From Adiantum capillus-veneris (Eukaryota; Streptophyta; Polypodiopsida; Polypodiales; Pteridaceae): 64,000 bases of DNA. Of the stretch, positions 35,141 to 47,350 are shown piece by piece. Position numbers and translations under genes: made by a program. The number at the start of each line of letters is the position of its first letter. The stretch's first letter is position 1. Where the stretch lies: assembly GCA_014529385.2 (NCBI GenBank), contig CM043945.1, positions 91,587,112-91,651,111 of the forward strand, written 5' to 3'. The notes below the pieces were generated by a model. The model did not search any database, was not told the origin of the DNA, and saw only the letters and a list, made by a program, of their open reading frames with translations.

Positions 35141-36424
35141 TTTTTGAGGGATGGTTACTTGTGGAAGCATCCTAAACAAAAGGGTGCTACACCACAACGG
35201 GTTATATGTAAAAAAGAGACTCAAGTAAAGCTCATGCAAGAGTTTCATGAGAGTCTATGGACTGGACACAGGGGTGTGTGGGCAACCTTCTCCAAGTTGA
35301 AAGAAAAATACTGGTGGAAGGGTATGTATAAAGATGCATCTCAGTTTGTAGAGTCATGTGTAACTTGTCAAATGTATTCAAATGTTCGACATCGTGATGG
35401 ATTGCACCCTACATATCCACTAGCCATGCACTATAAATGGGTTGTGGATCTAGTCACGATGCCTTTAGGACTTTGGCAGATGAGATACTTGGTTCTTGCA
35501 CGAGAGGACCTGACTAACCAGGTTGAAGGAAGAGCATTAAGAGCTAAGACCACAGAAGCTGTGTGCAAATTCCTTCTTGATGAGGTGATTTGCCGTTATG
35601 GTTGTGTGGCAAAAATCACTGCAGATAGAGGTGAACTGGATGCCGAAGAAGCAAGGGAGTTCTTTTCTAGATTAGGGATCAAGCTTTCTCTTACTACAGC
35701 TTACAACCCTGAAGGCAATGGAAAGAGTGAAAGAGGGCATCCTCCTATCATCAAAGCTTTGGCCAAGGCTTGCGAAGGAAGAGTTGGTGAGTGGCCAAAA
35801 TTGTTACCATATGCTTTATGGGCTGATCGTACAACACATAGCTTAGTAACTGGCTACATGACTGCGGAGCTAATGCATGGTCAAAAGCCAGTGATGCCGA
35901 TTGAGGATACAATTCCCACATGGAATGTACTACCTTGGCAAGAGGGGCTTAGTAGGGAAAATCTCCTTGCACTGCGTATAAGGTAGTTAGAGAGAAGACC
36001 TGGAGACATTGAAGCTGCAAAAGAACGACTCAAAAATGCAAGGTTGAAAAACAAGGACTATTTTGATAAGCGACATCAACTCAGGAGAAAATCAATTGAC
36101 AAAGGTGACTGGGTTTTAGTGTATGATAGTAGCCTTGATAACCAGCACACAGTCATGCGTAAGTTCTCAAAAAGATGGTTTGGACCGTATGTTGTAAAGC
36201 ATGTGCATGAAAATGCTACTTACAGCTTGTCTGAACTAGATGGTACAGAAGTAAAGATTCCCATTGCAGGAAAAAGGATTAAAATATTTAAGAGAAGAGG
36301 AGACAATGATCTAGAAGATATTGATGAGGAAGAAGAGAAAAACACAGGTGAAGATCAAAGTGAACATGAAGCTCTGGAATCATCCAGTGAAGAAGAAGAC
36401 AAGGAAGATGTACAAGAGGTCTAA
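35141..36424 (+). pseudogene. Integrase of gypsy element 2
   Basis: In frame with RT. The zinc module is FHESLWTGHRGVWATFSKLK, YWWKGMYKDASQFVESCVTC. In the core, the first Asp is in WVVDLVTMPLGLWQM, the second in ITADRGELDAEEAREFF, and the Glu in YNPEGNGKSERGHPPIIKAL. A TAG at 35984 (CAG parent likely) interrupts before the C-terminal part (RLKNKDYFDKRHQLRRKSID, GDWVLVYDSS, KRWFGPYVVKHV) and an acidic tail that ends near 36424. No chromodomain. Confidence 0.92.
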
Positions 36425-36467
36425 TATTACAAAGAGACAATGTGGCACATACCGGAGGATGTGCAGG

Positions 36468-36482
36468 TTTAGAGGGGGTGGA
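36468..36482 (+). other. Polypurine tract of gypsy element 2
   Basis: TTTAGAGGGGGTGGA directly before the TG of the 3' LTR. Confidence 0.75.
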
Positions 36483-37858
36483 TGTCGTGCTGTGACACGT
36501 ACATAGTGGGAACGCATGCTACAAGATCTATCTTGTATTTTTTTAGATACATAATTATATTTCCTATAGTGTACATATGAATATTTGAGTATAATAATAA
36601 GCCTTCTATCTCATCCTATTATTTTTCTCAAGGGTAACCTATCCTTACTTTACCATCAGAAAATACTATGGGAAAAGCATCAATAGCTCCGCCTCTTTAA
36701 CTTGGGGCAAAAAGCATTGATTTTTTATTTCTACTATTTCATTATCATCTCACACCCTAGCTAGATCCTATATCTAGGGTAAACTCCAATATATATATAT
36801 TCTATGTATTTTTTATACTTTTCTTATATTTCTTTCTAAATAGCTACAAGGAGAGAATCAAATCCTAGTGGGACACTAGGTGGCATGATTTCAAAGATAC
36901 ACTTATTTTAATGCATTATTGCAAGCATGATTACAAAACTTTGTGAAGGAGCAATGTCATGCTTTCATATGGCATGAGGTGTCCTTTGGAATTAAATGAA
37001 AGTCTAGGCTAAGGAGACCACATGAAGACTTTTGCTGCCATAAATGGATCATATTTTGATGAATTTTTTACACAAGGTTCCAATCCGAATTGGAAAACGA
37101 TTTTAAAATAAAAATCGTAGCTAATGAGCTGAAGTTTCTGTCCATATTTTTACTTTTCTATTTGGAGCCACGGTTGAGGAGTTATGATCAGAATACTGGA
37201 CCCTAGTTTGCCCACATCATGCAGGGACAACTCATTTCCAACTTTTCCAGTTTCTATTCACACTGGCTCCTCTCTTCTTGTGTAAACCTTTGGGGGCTCC
37301 CTTCACCTATAAAAAGGGACCTCTTCTTCCTTGAAAAAGAACTCAAGCATTTTAAGCCATTGATGAGAGGAATTCTTGAGGGAGTGAAAAGTAATGCCTA
37401 ATTGTACTTAGCCCCATTAACATAAGCCCAAGCCTACACTTTCCCCTAGAGGAAAACTAGCCATTCTTGTACGCTATCCTTGGAAGATCAAATCTAATCA
37501 AAGAAGGTGTTGTACTTGGCGTATCAATCAACGTTGAATTCTCTCCTCTTCTTCTCTCTCCCATCAATAATGGTGCCGAAGGGTTTCAAGTAAGATGTGT
37601 TCTACATTGATGTTTTCTTGATTTCTTGTTGTTTTCATTTTCATCTCTAATCCAACATATATATATGTATCTAATCTCATCTCTTTAACCAAACCTATCT
37701 CTCTCATTCTTAGTAATTCATCCTCTCTAGGTTCTCTTGCTACAGGTACATCTCTCCCCGCAGTATCCTTATTGCCTGTGGGCAAGAATAGGGCTTGGGA
37801 GGGAAACTTCTCATCTCTTCACTTCTCTCATATCTACATTTCTCACATACTATCCTAG

Positions 37859-38077
37859 ATGAATAACCCACATGATGATAATTTCTATCGCTTTCACTCT
37901 GTACGATCTATTAGAATTAACGTATGGATTAGCCGTAAAATACACTTTCAACAACGTATAGTGTTTCTCTTTGGTCCAGAAAGGCTCAATGAAATACTCC
38001 TATCACCGGATCCCATCATACTACCTCTCATAGACTATAAATTTTCTTTTGATGTAAGCATAGTTATCTTGCTATGA
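37859..38077 (+). CDS. Small LTR ORF B, 3' LTR copy
   Basis: Protein identical to the 29840-30058 copy despite three base differences. In a full-length transcript this copy would lie only in the 3' LTR, partly downstream of the polyadenylation region; a solo LTR could still express it. Confidence 0.65.
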   Translation: MNNPHDDNFYRFHSVRSIRINVWISRKIHFQQRIVFLFGPERLNEILLSPDPIILPLIDYKFSFDVSIVILL

Positions 38078-38286
38078 ACCAAGAGGATTTGTACACACAA
38101 TTAATCCCAATCACTAGACAAAATATATATATTATGGTAAGCACAAAACTACAATTCCAAAGAACAATTCGTAGTTTATTTGGCCAGCCAAGATTGAATG
38201 CCATTAACTCATCCATTAACCCTTTCATATTACCCATGATACGATATGACCATAGCCTTGATGTTTTCATCTTCGTATTGTTTTGA
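38074..38286 (+). CDS. Small LTR ORF C, 3' LTR copy
   Basis: Identical protein to the 30055-30267 copy, with the same ATGA overlap with the preceding ORF. Confidence 0.6.
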   Translation: MNQEDLYTQLIPITRQNIYIMVSTKLQFQRTIRSLFGQPRLNAINSSINPFILPMIRYDHSLDVFIFVLF

Positions 38287-38487
38287 AATTCTCTTTTGCG
38301 TTCTTTCTTTGTGTGTGTGAGTGCAAGAGAGAAAGAGTGAGTCTTCTTTGATTGCACTTCTTTACAAACCCTATTCTTCATGGCATCTATGGTTTAACTC
38401 CTTCATATAGTTTTTGTTGAGTTCTCTCACAAACTCTCACAGCCATAAGCCCGGTGCTTTCCTGGCAAGACCGCAAATTTCTCGACA

Positions 38488-39317
38488 AAGTTTTAGTGTG
38501 AGGGAATGGATAGTTACCTGACTAATCAGATCCACCCGTCCATGATTGACAACCTTAGTCAATCCCCACTTACCACCCCGCACTCACACATGATTTCTGT
38601 GTTATTTAATTACTACCATATTATTTTCACAATTAAAACAATGATTCCTTTTTTCACAACTGAATTGCACTAAAACAACCTTTGAAAATAGTATTGAAGA
38701 CATTCTTTCAGCAACAAACAAACATCTTTAGACTTAAGACAAGGTACTGTCATTCTGAAGTATCTCTTCCAGTAGTGGCTTGTCTCAAGACCACCTATAT
38801 AGGGGTGAAAAAAATAGCACCCATTCCTTATTTATAAAAACCGGGGTGGAAAAAGCCATCACCTAAAATCGGGGCGCCCATACGCCAACCGGATGTCCAT
38901 ACAACTAGGCGGTTACTCTAGGATAAACTTGAAAGTAATATCCACAAACATAAACAAGCACGGGGTAAAGACTCCACGCATGTTGAGGAAAGCGACTCAT
39001 CTATGATGGTATCGCCATCATTACTCATTACCTAGAGTAAAATATTTCCAAGGAATCAGAGGTGTCTTGAGACAAGCTGTCTCAAGGATGGTCAAACATT
39101 TCTTTCCTAGGTCAATCAGTCATAACCCAATCATTTCTTTCCTATTTTCCATCATTGCTCGTTGGTTCATGGAAGTTATCTTCTATTTACAGCTAGTATA
39201 TCCTTCCTAACCTTACGTATGCAATGCTAACTTAAAAATGAATCTTAAAAGATTTTAAGTGAACAAAATAGAAATCCACCTGGGACTGCTCGTCCATGTG
39301 TTGTGGGGCGAGAGCTC
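38488..39317. other. No gene seen
   Basis: Non-coding DNA right of element 2. It contains a short inverted pair of CTTGTCTCAAGAC-like sequences near 38779 and 39066. It may be the eroded continuation of the minus-strand gag fragment at 39318-39443. Confidence 0.35.
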
Positions 39318-39443
39318 TTAGACTTTCCTCCATTGGCCTATGGCTAGGCCCAGAGCCTCATGGTCATTAGTGGCCTTGTTTCTTTTGTTGCTAACATCCT
39401 CTTCTTGGGTAAGAGGATTCCCCCTGGTTCTCTTTGGAGCCAT
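39318..39443 (-). pseudogene. gag N-terminus remnant, minus strand
   Basis: ATG at 39443 opens 41 codons: MAPKRTRGNPLTQEEDVSNK, then a Lys/Asn-rich and aliphatic stretch ending at TAA (GQWRKV). It reads like the basic N-terminus of a gypsy polyprotein. A second, shorter copy of the same start lies at 41298-41384. Confidence 0.5.
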
Positions 39444-42400
39444 GTCGACAGCTTTATAAAAAGACTTAATCGATTATAAGTTTAATTGAATAATCTTCTT
39501 TTTCCTTTTTTTATCCAAAACTAAGGATTTTTGGAGTAAGTAGGTATCTTTGATAGTCAATTTGATGAGATATTCCTCCTGTAACTTATTTATGCTATAA
39601 GTAATTTTCCATAATTACCATTTAGTTTGGGAAGCCCTTTAGCTAGGTTTATCCTTAGTCTATATTCCATTTTATCCTTAGTAAATTATAAATTTCTATC
39701 GGCTAATGGAATACTCACCCTAAATAGTAATTGAATATGTTCTATCTTTAGGAATTTTCATAAATTTAATTCATAACCTTTACCTCCTATACTTATGGTC
39801 TAATTTAGGTAGAATTTTACTAATAGTAATTTATTATACCAACCATTTATGCTGAGGTAATTTTTCCACCCTTCAATAGTTATTTTATACCTCAGGTATT
39901 TATTTAGTAAGTAGATAAATTCATTTACTAATTTTCTTTCTCTATTTTATATGCAAAATCGATTACTTTTATTGAAGATAAACACCTAAACTATTTATCT
40001 GAGATTAGGGTATTTATCATGGATTCCTCAAGGTGTGTTCTACCTTTGATTTTTATATCAAAGGTTTTTGAATTAATTTACTATATTCTCCCTTTTATTT
40101 TCCCCTAAAAATAATATAATTTTACTAAGATAATTAGGTAAACTAATTATTTGAGGGTAACATAATTATCACAATTTTCCTAAGGTGTAATTAACCTTTG
40201 ATAAATAACTCAAAGCATTTTGAGTTAATTTGCTAATCTTCCCCTTATAATTTGTCTTTAAAATAGAGTAATTCTACTAAAATATTTAGGTAAATTAATT
40301 ATCTGAGCTTCATATAACTATGACATGTTCCTTAGCATATAATTAACCTTTGATAAATAACTCAAAGCATTTTGAATCAATTTGCTGATTTCTCTCTTTT
40401 AATTTGTCTTAAAAATAGAGTAATTATGCTAAAGTAATTAGTAAAATTAATTATCTGAGATTGATATATCACAGGTTCCCTAGCATATAATTAACTTTTG
40501 ATAAATAAATCAAAGCATTTTGAATCAATTTGCTGATTTTTTCCTTTTTAATTTGTCCTAAAAACCTAGTAATTTTGCTAAAGTAATTGGGTAAATTAAC
40601 TATCTGAGCATGAAATAATTATCATGGGTTTCTTAACATGTAATTAACCTTTGATAAATAACTCAAAGCAAATTGAATCAATTTGCTAATTTTTTTCTTT
40701 TAATTTGTCCTAGAAATAGGGTAATTCTTATAAAGTAAGTAAGTAAATTAATTATTTGAGCTTGATATAATTATCACTGGTTCCCTAACATGTAATTAAC
40801 TTTCAGAAAATAACTCAAATAATTTTGAATTCATTTGCTAATTTTCTCCATTTAATTTCTCCTAAAAACAGAGTAATTCTGCTAAAGTAATTAAGTAAAC
40901 TAATTATATGAGATTGAAATAATTATCATGGGTTTTCTAACATGTAATTAACCTCTAATAAATAACTCAAAGCATTTTGAATTTTTTTAAAAAATTTCCC
41001 TATTTAATTTGTCCCAGAAATAGAGTAATTATGCTAAAGTAACTAGGTAAATTAATTATATGAGCTTGACATAATTATCACGAGTCTCCTAACATGTAAT
41101 TAACCTCTCATAGATCAAGGATACCTACTTAATCGATTAGAAGTTTAATTGAATAATAATTTTATTATTTTTCTATCCAAAAATAAGGATTTTTGAAGTA
41201 AGTAGGTATCCTTGATACTCAATTTGATGAGATATTTCTCCTGTAACTTATATATGCTATAAGTAATTTTCCATAATTACCATTTAGTTTGGAAAGCCTC
41301 ATGGTCATTAGTGGCCTTGTTTCTTTTGTTGCTAACATCCTCTTCCTGGGTAAGAGGATTCCCCCTGGTTCTCTTTGGAGCCATGTCGACAGTTTTATAA
41401 AAAGACTTAACTGATTAGAAGTTTAATTGAATAATCTTATTTTTCCTTTTTTTACCCTTTTTTTTTTTAGAGTAAGTAGGTATCCTTGATAGTCGATTTG
41501 ATGAGATATTCCTCCTGTAATTTATTTATGCTATAAGTAATTTTCCATAATTACCATTTAGTTTGGGAAGCCCTTTAACTAAGTTTATCCTTAGTCTATA
41601 TTCCGTTTCAGCCTTAGTAAACTATAAATTTCTATCGGCTAATGGACTACTCACCTTAAATTGTAATTGAATATGTTCTATCTTTAGGAATTTTCATAAA
41701 TTTGATTTATAACCTTTCCCTCCTATACTTATGGTTTAATTTAAGCAGAATTTTATTGATAGTAATATATTACACCAACCATTTATGCTGAGGTAATTTT
41801 CTCACTCTTCAATAGTGATTTTAGACCTCAGGTATTTATTTGGTAATTAGATAAATTCATTTACTAATTTCTTTTCTTTATTTTATACGCAAAATCGGTT
41901 ACTTTTATTGAAGATAAATATCGAAACTATTTATCTGAGATTGGGGTATTTATCACTGATTCCTCAAGGTGTGTTCTACCTTTAATATTTATATCGAAGG
42001 TTTTTGGATTAATTTACTATATTCCCCTTTTTATTTTCCCCTACAAATAAAGTAATTTTATTAGGATAATTAGGTAAAATAATTATCTGAGAGTAACATA
42101 ATTATCACGCTTTTCCTTAAGTGTAATTAATCTTTGATAAATAACTCAAAGCATTTTGAATCAATGTGCTAATTTTCCCCTTTTTATTTGTTCTAAAACA
42201 AAGTAATTCGGCTAGAGTAATTAGGTAATTTAATTATCTAAGCTTGATATAATTATCATGGGTTTTCTAACATATAATTAACCTCTGATAAAAAATTTAA
42301 TCATTTTGAATCAATTTGCTATTTTTTTCCCTTTTAATTTGTCCTAAAAATATAGTAATTCTGCTAAAGTAATTAGATAAATTAATTATCTAAGCTTGAC

Positions 42401-43150
42401 ATAATTATCACATACTCCCTAGCATATAAATCACCTCTAATAAATAACTCAAAGCATTTTGAATCAATTTGCTAATTTCTCCTTTTTAATTTATCCTAAA
42501 AACATAGTAATTCTGCTAAAGTAATTAGGTAAATTAATTATCTAATGTTAACATAGTTATCACGGGTTTCCTAACATGTAACTAACCTCTAATAAATAAC
42601 TCAAAGAAAATTGAATTAATTCGCTAGTTTTGCCTATTTTATTTGCCCTAAAAACAAAGTAACTCTTCTAAAGTAAATAGGTAAATTAATTATCTGAGCT
42701 TGATATAATTATCACAAGTTTCCTAATATGTAATTAACCTCTGATAAATAACACAAAGGAATTTTAATCAATTTGCTAATTTTCCTCATTTAATTTGTCC
42801 TAAAAATAGAGTAATTTTGTTAAAGTAATTTAGGTAAATTGATTATATAAGCTTGATATAATTCTCATGAATTTCCTAACATGTAGTTAACCTCTAATAA
42901 ATAAGTCAAACAAATTTGAATCAATTTACTAATATCTCATATTTAATTTGTCATAAAAGCAGAGTAATTCTGCTAAAGTAAATAGGTAAATTAATTATAT
43001 GAGCTTGACATAATTATCACGGGCTCCCTAACATGTAATTAACCTCTGATAAATAACTCAAATCATTTTGAATTAATTTTATTATTTTCCCCTTTAAATT
43101 TCTCAAAAAAAAGTGTAATTCTGCTTATTTAATTATAAAAATTATTTAGA
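39352..43150. repeat. ~150-bp AT-rich tandem repeats in two ~1.94-kb higher-order copies
   Basis: A unit of about 150 bp containing TAATTAACCTTTGATAAATA, AAAGCATTTTGAATCAATTT and TAGAGTAATTCTGCTAAAGT recurs at least seven times between about 40190 and 41100 and again between about 42120 and 43100. The whole block from the gag start (39352) recurs from about 41296, with a partial third copy of the leader start at 41115-41290. Confidence 0.85.
41298..41384 (-). pseudogene. Second gag N-terminus remnant, truncated at a duplication joint
   Basis: ATG at 41384 opens the same MAPKRTRGNPLTQEED start as 39443, but after about 30 codons it runs into leader sequence at the joint near 41296. Confidence 0.5.
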
Positions 43151-44048
43151 AAATTATAAGATGATTTTTCTAGCTTAATGACATTCCAATGTAGCTCTGG
43201 TATTTATCTCAACATAATCTAAACTTAATTAATATATTTCGCATTAATTTATGGTTAATATGGATAATTTGAGTCATAATATGATATAATCATTAATTAT
43301 CTTAATAACCCTAAGCTTATTTACAACATTCAACAGAGAATATTTAATTACAAGAGAATTTATGAGTATACATAGGCTTAATCTTTAATTTATTAAGAAA
43401 ATAGATTTATCTAGCTTTGCTATTTAAGAAGGATTAGGCTAATTACCGTTTAGTTTAATCAACTAGAGCTTAATCTCTAGTGATTTCTGCATAGCGGTCT
43501 CTCTAGATAAGAGAGAGTGTATGAAGGCTCCGAGTCTAAATTTTTTATGAAGGGAAGGGGGTCTTTTTATAGTTTTTATGGACCCCAGGCGGTTCCTGGC
43601 AGGTTTTGACACCCCAAGCAGGCCCGCAGCTTGAAGATGGCGCCAACTACTGCTATATTAGTCTCTGACAGGTTCCTCCCAGCTCCACACTGCCCCCATA
43701 CCTTCCAGAATCGATTTTGGTTGATTTTATTGATTTCTAATGATGAAAATTGGAATATCAGTTAATTCTAGAACCTTAGGATAAGAAAGTCTTTGTTAAT
43801 AATTATTACTGAAACCATCCAATTTTTATTAACTAGTTGAATTCCTAATGTAACCTTCCAGGGCCTGTAACTTTTCTAGTTTTTATCGGATTCTGATTCT
43901 GAAAATTACTAACCATAGTAAAGCTCTGCTTATGATTCCAAAAATACTAATATTAGCCATGATTGAATCCTTCAACATTGGTTTTCAAGTTAATTTTACA
44001 AGATTTGTACAATTTTTAAGGTTTCGAAAACTGAAAACCTTACAATCA
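43151..44048 (-). repeat. LTR-like segment of a minus-strand chromovirus
   Basis: On the minus strand it begins TGATTGTAAGG at 44048, right after TTAAGTTGGGG, a plausible end of pol plus purine tract. It contains a TATAAAAAG promoter box (plus-strand positions 43563-43571) followed by leader. The right border is set by the pol end at 44080; the left border is uncertain because the ~150-bp repeats begin there. Confidence 0.5.
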
Positions 44049-44079
44049 CCCCAACTTAAGGAATTGAAATGTCCTCATC

Positions 44080-44225
44080 TCAACCGAAATTGGGAAAATC
44101 TTTGTGAAGTGATACTTCATCCTCCCAGGTGGCGTCTTTAGTGGGGTAGTCCTTCCATTTTACTAAATGTTCTCTGATAACTCTGTTTCTTAGACTCCTT
44201 TCCCTAGTGTCGAGTATGGACCTTG
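44080..44225 (-). pseudogene. Chromodomain tail of a gypsy pol, minus strand
   Basis: Minus-strand reading gives GVRNRVIREHLVKWKDYPTK followed by DATWEDEVSLHKDFPNFG and a stop at 44080-44082. VKWKxYPxxxATWE is the conserved core of the chromodomain at the end of chromovirus integrases, which steers insertion to certain chromatin. The rest of pol is missing to the right. Confidence 0.75.
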
Positions 44226-44744
44226 AGGTGCTCAAAACACCATTTTAAATAATTTGGAAAAATCCCGTTTTCCAAATTTTAAACATGTATGCTAGGATTG
44301 TGTTATTTTATGATTTCTAAGCTCTAGTTGCCTTTAATTTAGATAAATTATCATGATTGTATGAGTCTATTTTAATTTCTCTACTATAAAATTTAAGAAT
44401 AAACCTCCAATATAGTTTTTGGAAAGAGGATTTGTATGACATCAATGCTTTTGAAAATTCAACAAATGCTTCTAGAAGTAGCTTCTCAAAAAATGAGGTG
44501 TCAAAAAAACCAATTGATATGATTTTAAAGCAGCATATAGATTGATTACAATAATTAAAAAAGATAATATGTAAAGGCAAATACTATTAAACACTCTTGT
44601 CATAATTTGGTGACCTTAATCCATGTATAACAAAATACTTGGTCATGGTTTTGTAGCATGCTATCAAGTTTTAAATACACAATAATTTAAACAACATTCA
44701 AACTAATATTTCACACTTAAAAAATCAAAACAATACTATATAGT
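44226..44744. other. Non-coding, left copy of an old local duplication
   Basis: Resembles 45430-46080 in several runs (TTAGATAAA-TATCAT, TCTCAAAAAA-GAGGTGT, TTGATTA), so the two are diverged copies. No gene. Confidence 0.45.
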
Positions 44745-45400
44745 ATCCTATGGCTATAAGACCATGAGATGCCATCTATTGCACCTATGGCCTTAAGGCC
44801 ATATGGTGCTCTTTGTAGACATGCCCATGACTTTAAGATAATCCAAAATATGTCTCTTTATGACCTCAAGGCCATAGGGTTAGGATTGTTAGCTGGTCCC
44901 AACGTATAAAGAGATCCAGTGTTCAAAGCCATATGGGACTTTATTTATGTGCCACCCTATGTCCCTAAGGATGTAGGTTGTCTTAGGGCCACAAGATGTT
45001 GTTTATGCCAATAAGAAACCCTTCTATGCTCTATGTTGGCACTCTATGTCCCCAGACGCACAAGGTGTGCCTCGTATGCTAGTTGGAAACCCTTTATTCT
45101 ATATGTTGTCACCATATGGCCTTAGACCATAGGGTGGCCTCTGTGCTAGTAAGAAATCCTCTATACTATGTGTTTGCACCCTATGAACCTAGGGCCACAA
45201 GGTACCCTCTATGCTAGTAAGAAATCCTCTACGCTCAATATTGAGACCATGTGGACCCAAAGCCATAGGATATCCTCTATTGTAGTGAGAAAAACCCTCT
45301 ATGATCTATGTTCACAAACAATTAAAAAATCTAAACAATACTTATAGAGTATCCTATGGCCCTAAGACCATAAGATGTCATCTATTGCACCTATAATTCC
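44745..45400. repeat. Palindrome-bearing repeat array, left part
   Basis: Many copies of CCTATGGCC...GGCCATAGGGTG-type palindromic cores joined by CTCTATGCTAGTAAGAAA spacers. The start (TAAGATAATCCAAAATATGT, 44834) recurs at 49112, so the array edges are duplicated. Confidence 0.85.
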
Positions 45401-46090
45401 ATTTGGTATTTTATTTAACTATACAAAGTTAAATGAGGCACTTACTTAGATAAACTATCATAATTCTAACTTTGAATTTATTTCTTAACATAAAACTACA
45501 ATATAAAAACTCTTAATATAAGTTTATACCAAAGAATCAATGTTAAGATGAAGATTTTTTACATCAAGTACATGCTTTAAAACTTCACTCAAAGGTTTTA
45601 AAGATGGTGTCTCAAAAAAAGGAGGTGTTTAAAAACACCATTTGATGTGAATAATACGAATTGTATACATTGATTATGTCAAAATAGTATAAAGTATAGA
45701 CATAAAGATTAACACCAACTTGACAATTTCATAAAAATGGTGGTCTTCATCGCATGTACAATAAAGTACTGACTAGAAAGAGTATGATATCCCCAAGATT
45801 GAGGGTGTTCAAAAAACACCGTTTTGTAACACTACGAAATGTCAAGAACATTCTGATTGTTTGGATCACTTAATAAAGACAATTAATAAGAAGAAAAAGT
45901 TAACAATACCATAGAAGCATCAAACAATGAAACCAAAGAACTTGAATGAGAGAAGTCTCCTCACAATAGGATGCACTTCATTAAAAAAATAGTTTAAATA
46001 TGTTTCAAGATATCCCACAACATTCCATCAAGTTTAAATTTTGAAAAGTACACAATGCCAAATACTTGGTAGATGCTATTTAGAATAATT
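45401..46090. other. Non-coding, right copy of the local duplication
   Basis: See 44226-44744. Directly downstream (minus sense) of the FCP1-like gene, so it may hold its 3' end. Confidence 0.4.
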
Positions 46091-46101
46091 AACTAGTACA
46101 C

Positions 46102-46860
46102 TTAAAATGGCCTCCTTCTCTTGAGATTTTGAGTCCTTTGAGACATATAACATTGCATTACATAATGAGTCTCAGGATCAGGATGGAATATTACAAAATT
46201 TCTTATGGTATATTCTCTCTTGTCTTTAGCATACAACCATCCACATAACCATTGAACAATTTCATCTTTTAAAAAACTTTGAAGTAATTGAGTAGGTTGG
46301 TTCCAAAACTTTGGAAAAATCATATAAGTTACTTGCATATTCCACATCACTCGATATGGACTATCATCAAATATTATAGTGTTGTCCCCATCTAAATAAT
46401 CAAATAGCTTCCATATGGTCGAAAGATTTTTGTGATAGGCTCTTTTGTAACCGATCATGAAATTTGAATTTTGGCAGCACCGATTATCCATAATCATCTT
46501 GAATTTGTGACTTTGTGTACGAAAACAAGTCTTGATTATGTGTTGAGCTTTTTGTAAATGATGGCAGCTCCAAATCCAAACCTCAAAGAACTCAAAGCAA
46601 AATCTTAAGAAATACTTTGCATTTGGACGCACCGCATACACCTCATTGTTATCTTCTACAATGCGCATGTACTTGGTCCAGGTTGGCCTTGATTGAAGCT
46701 CAAATGTTGCAAGAAGCACACCCTCTAAATCCAAGATAAGCGTTCTTTTGTCCTGTTTTAAAGATGTTGGTAGATAATGAAACCATTGCTCTTGGTTTGA
46801 ATGTGATATTTGATGTAATATGAAAGGGAGCTCCTCTATTTTGTGATAATCTAATAGCAA
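46102..46860 (-). CDS. FCP1/HAD-family phosphatase-like protein
   Basis: An uninterrupted 252-codon minus-strand ORF. Near residue 40 it has KRTLILDLEGVLLATFE, the position of the HAD catalytic motif DxDxT/V; here it reads DLEGV, so the first Asp is kept and the second is Glu. Further marks of the FCP1/NIF domain are AVRPNAKYFLRFCFEFFEVW, IWSCHH, and near residue 170 DNTIIFDDSPYRVMWNMQVT, the DD motif. Its ancestor family dephosphorylates phosphoserine proteins such as RNA polymerase II tails; activity of this one is doubtful. The C-terminus is basic (KRRRPF). It may be a single-exon gene or the last exon of a larger gene. Confidence 0.7.
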   Translation of the reverse strand: MLLDYHKIEELPFILHQISHSNQEQWFHYLPTSLKQDKRTLILDLEGVLLATFELQSRPTWTKYMRIVEDNNEVYAVRPNAKYFLRFCFEFFEVWIWSCHHLQKAQHIIKTCFRTQSHKFKMIMDNRCCQNSNFMIGYKRAYHKNLSTIWKLFDYLDGDNTIIFDDSPYRVMWNMQVTYMIFPKFWNQPTQLLQSFLKDEIVQWLCGWLYAKDKREYTIRNFVIFHPDPETHYVMQCYMSQRTQNLKRRRPF

Positions 46861-47350
46861 AAGATTTTTTCTTAGAAGCCCTGAAATGATTTTAAAAAAT
46901 ATATATATATAGAGATATTAAGTGTGTCGAAGACCTTAGGGACATAGGGTGCTAATTTGTGGTTACACTTAGTAAGTCCTATGCAAGAATACATGCCAAA
47001 CTATGACCCTATGGCCTTAGAGTCATAGGGTGTTGAGACCATAGAGCGAAATTCCCCCAACGTTATAGAGAAAGATTTGACCTTATGAGCATGTAGATTG
47101 TCCTTGATGGCACAGTGAACTCAAATTTCAAAGTAAACAACTATAAAAGATTTTTAAAAAAAGAGCATTTGGCACATGATACTCAGAAGTTACTTATAGT
47201 ATTGAAAAGACAATTTGAGAAACTATTAATCATTTACATCTTCATATATCTTGAAACCCTAAGAACTCTAACAAAGTCTCTGAGTACATAAAGATCTTTG
47301 TAAATGACAAAATGTTACAAAACATTGCTCCATCATTTCTTAATATAGGG
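46861..47350. other. Short non-coding gap with a few palindromic repeat units
   Basis: Contains (AT)n at about 46900 and GGTGTTGAGACCATAG-type units of the 68-bp repeat family at about 46930-47060. Could be intron or spacer. Confidence 0.5.

Larger units (their letters stand above)
28441..38487 (+). mobile_element. Ty3/gypsy element 2, nearly intact
   Basis: Two highly similar LTRs of about 2.0 kb (28441-30468 and 36483-38487), beginning TGTCGTG and ending CTCGACA, bound a ~6-kb internal region with gag, protease, RT/RNase H and integrase in one polyprotein. The primer site follows the left LTR and a purine tract precedes the right one. The 5' LTR is longer mostly because of a local ~24-bp duplication at 29054-29106. 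The flanks (AACGT left, AAGTT right) are similar but not identical, so the target duplication is uncertain. High LTR similarity indicates a recent insertion, yet many in-frame stops are present. Confidence 0.95.
36483..38487 (+). repeat. 3' LTR of gypsy element 2
   Basis: Matches 28441-30468. TATA box at 37308-37316. Confidence 0.95.
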
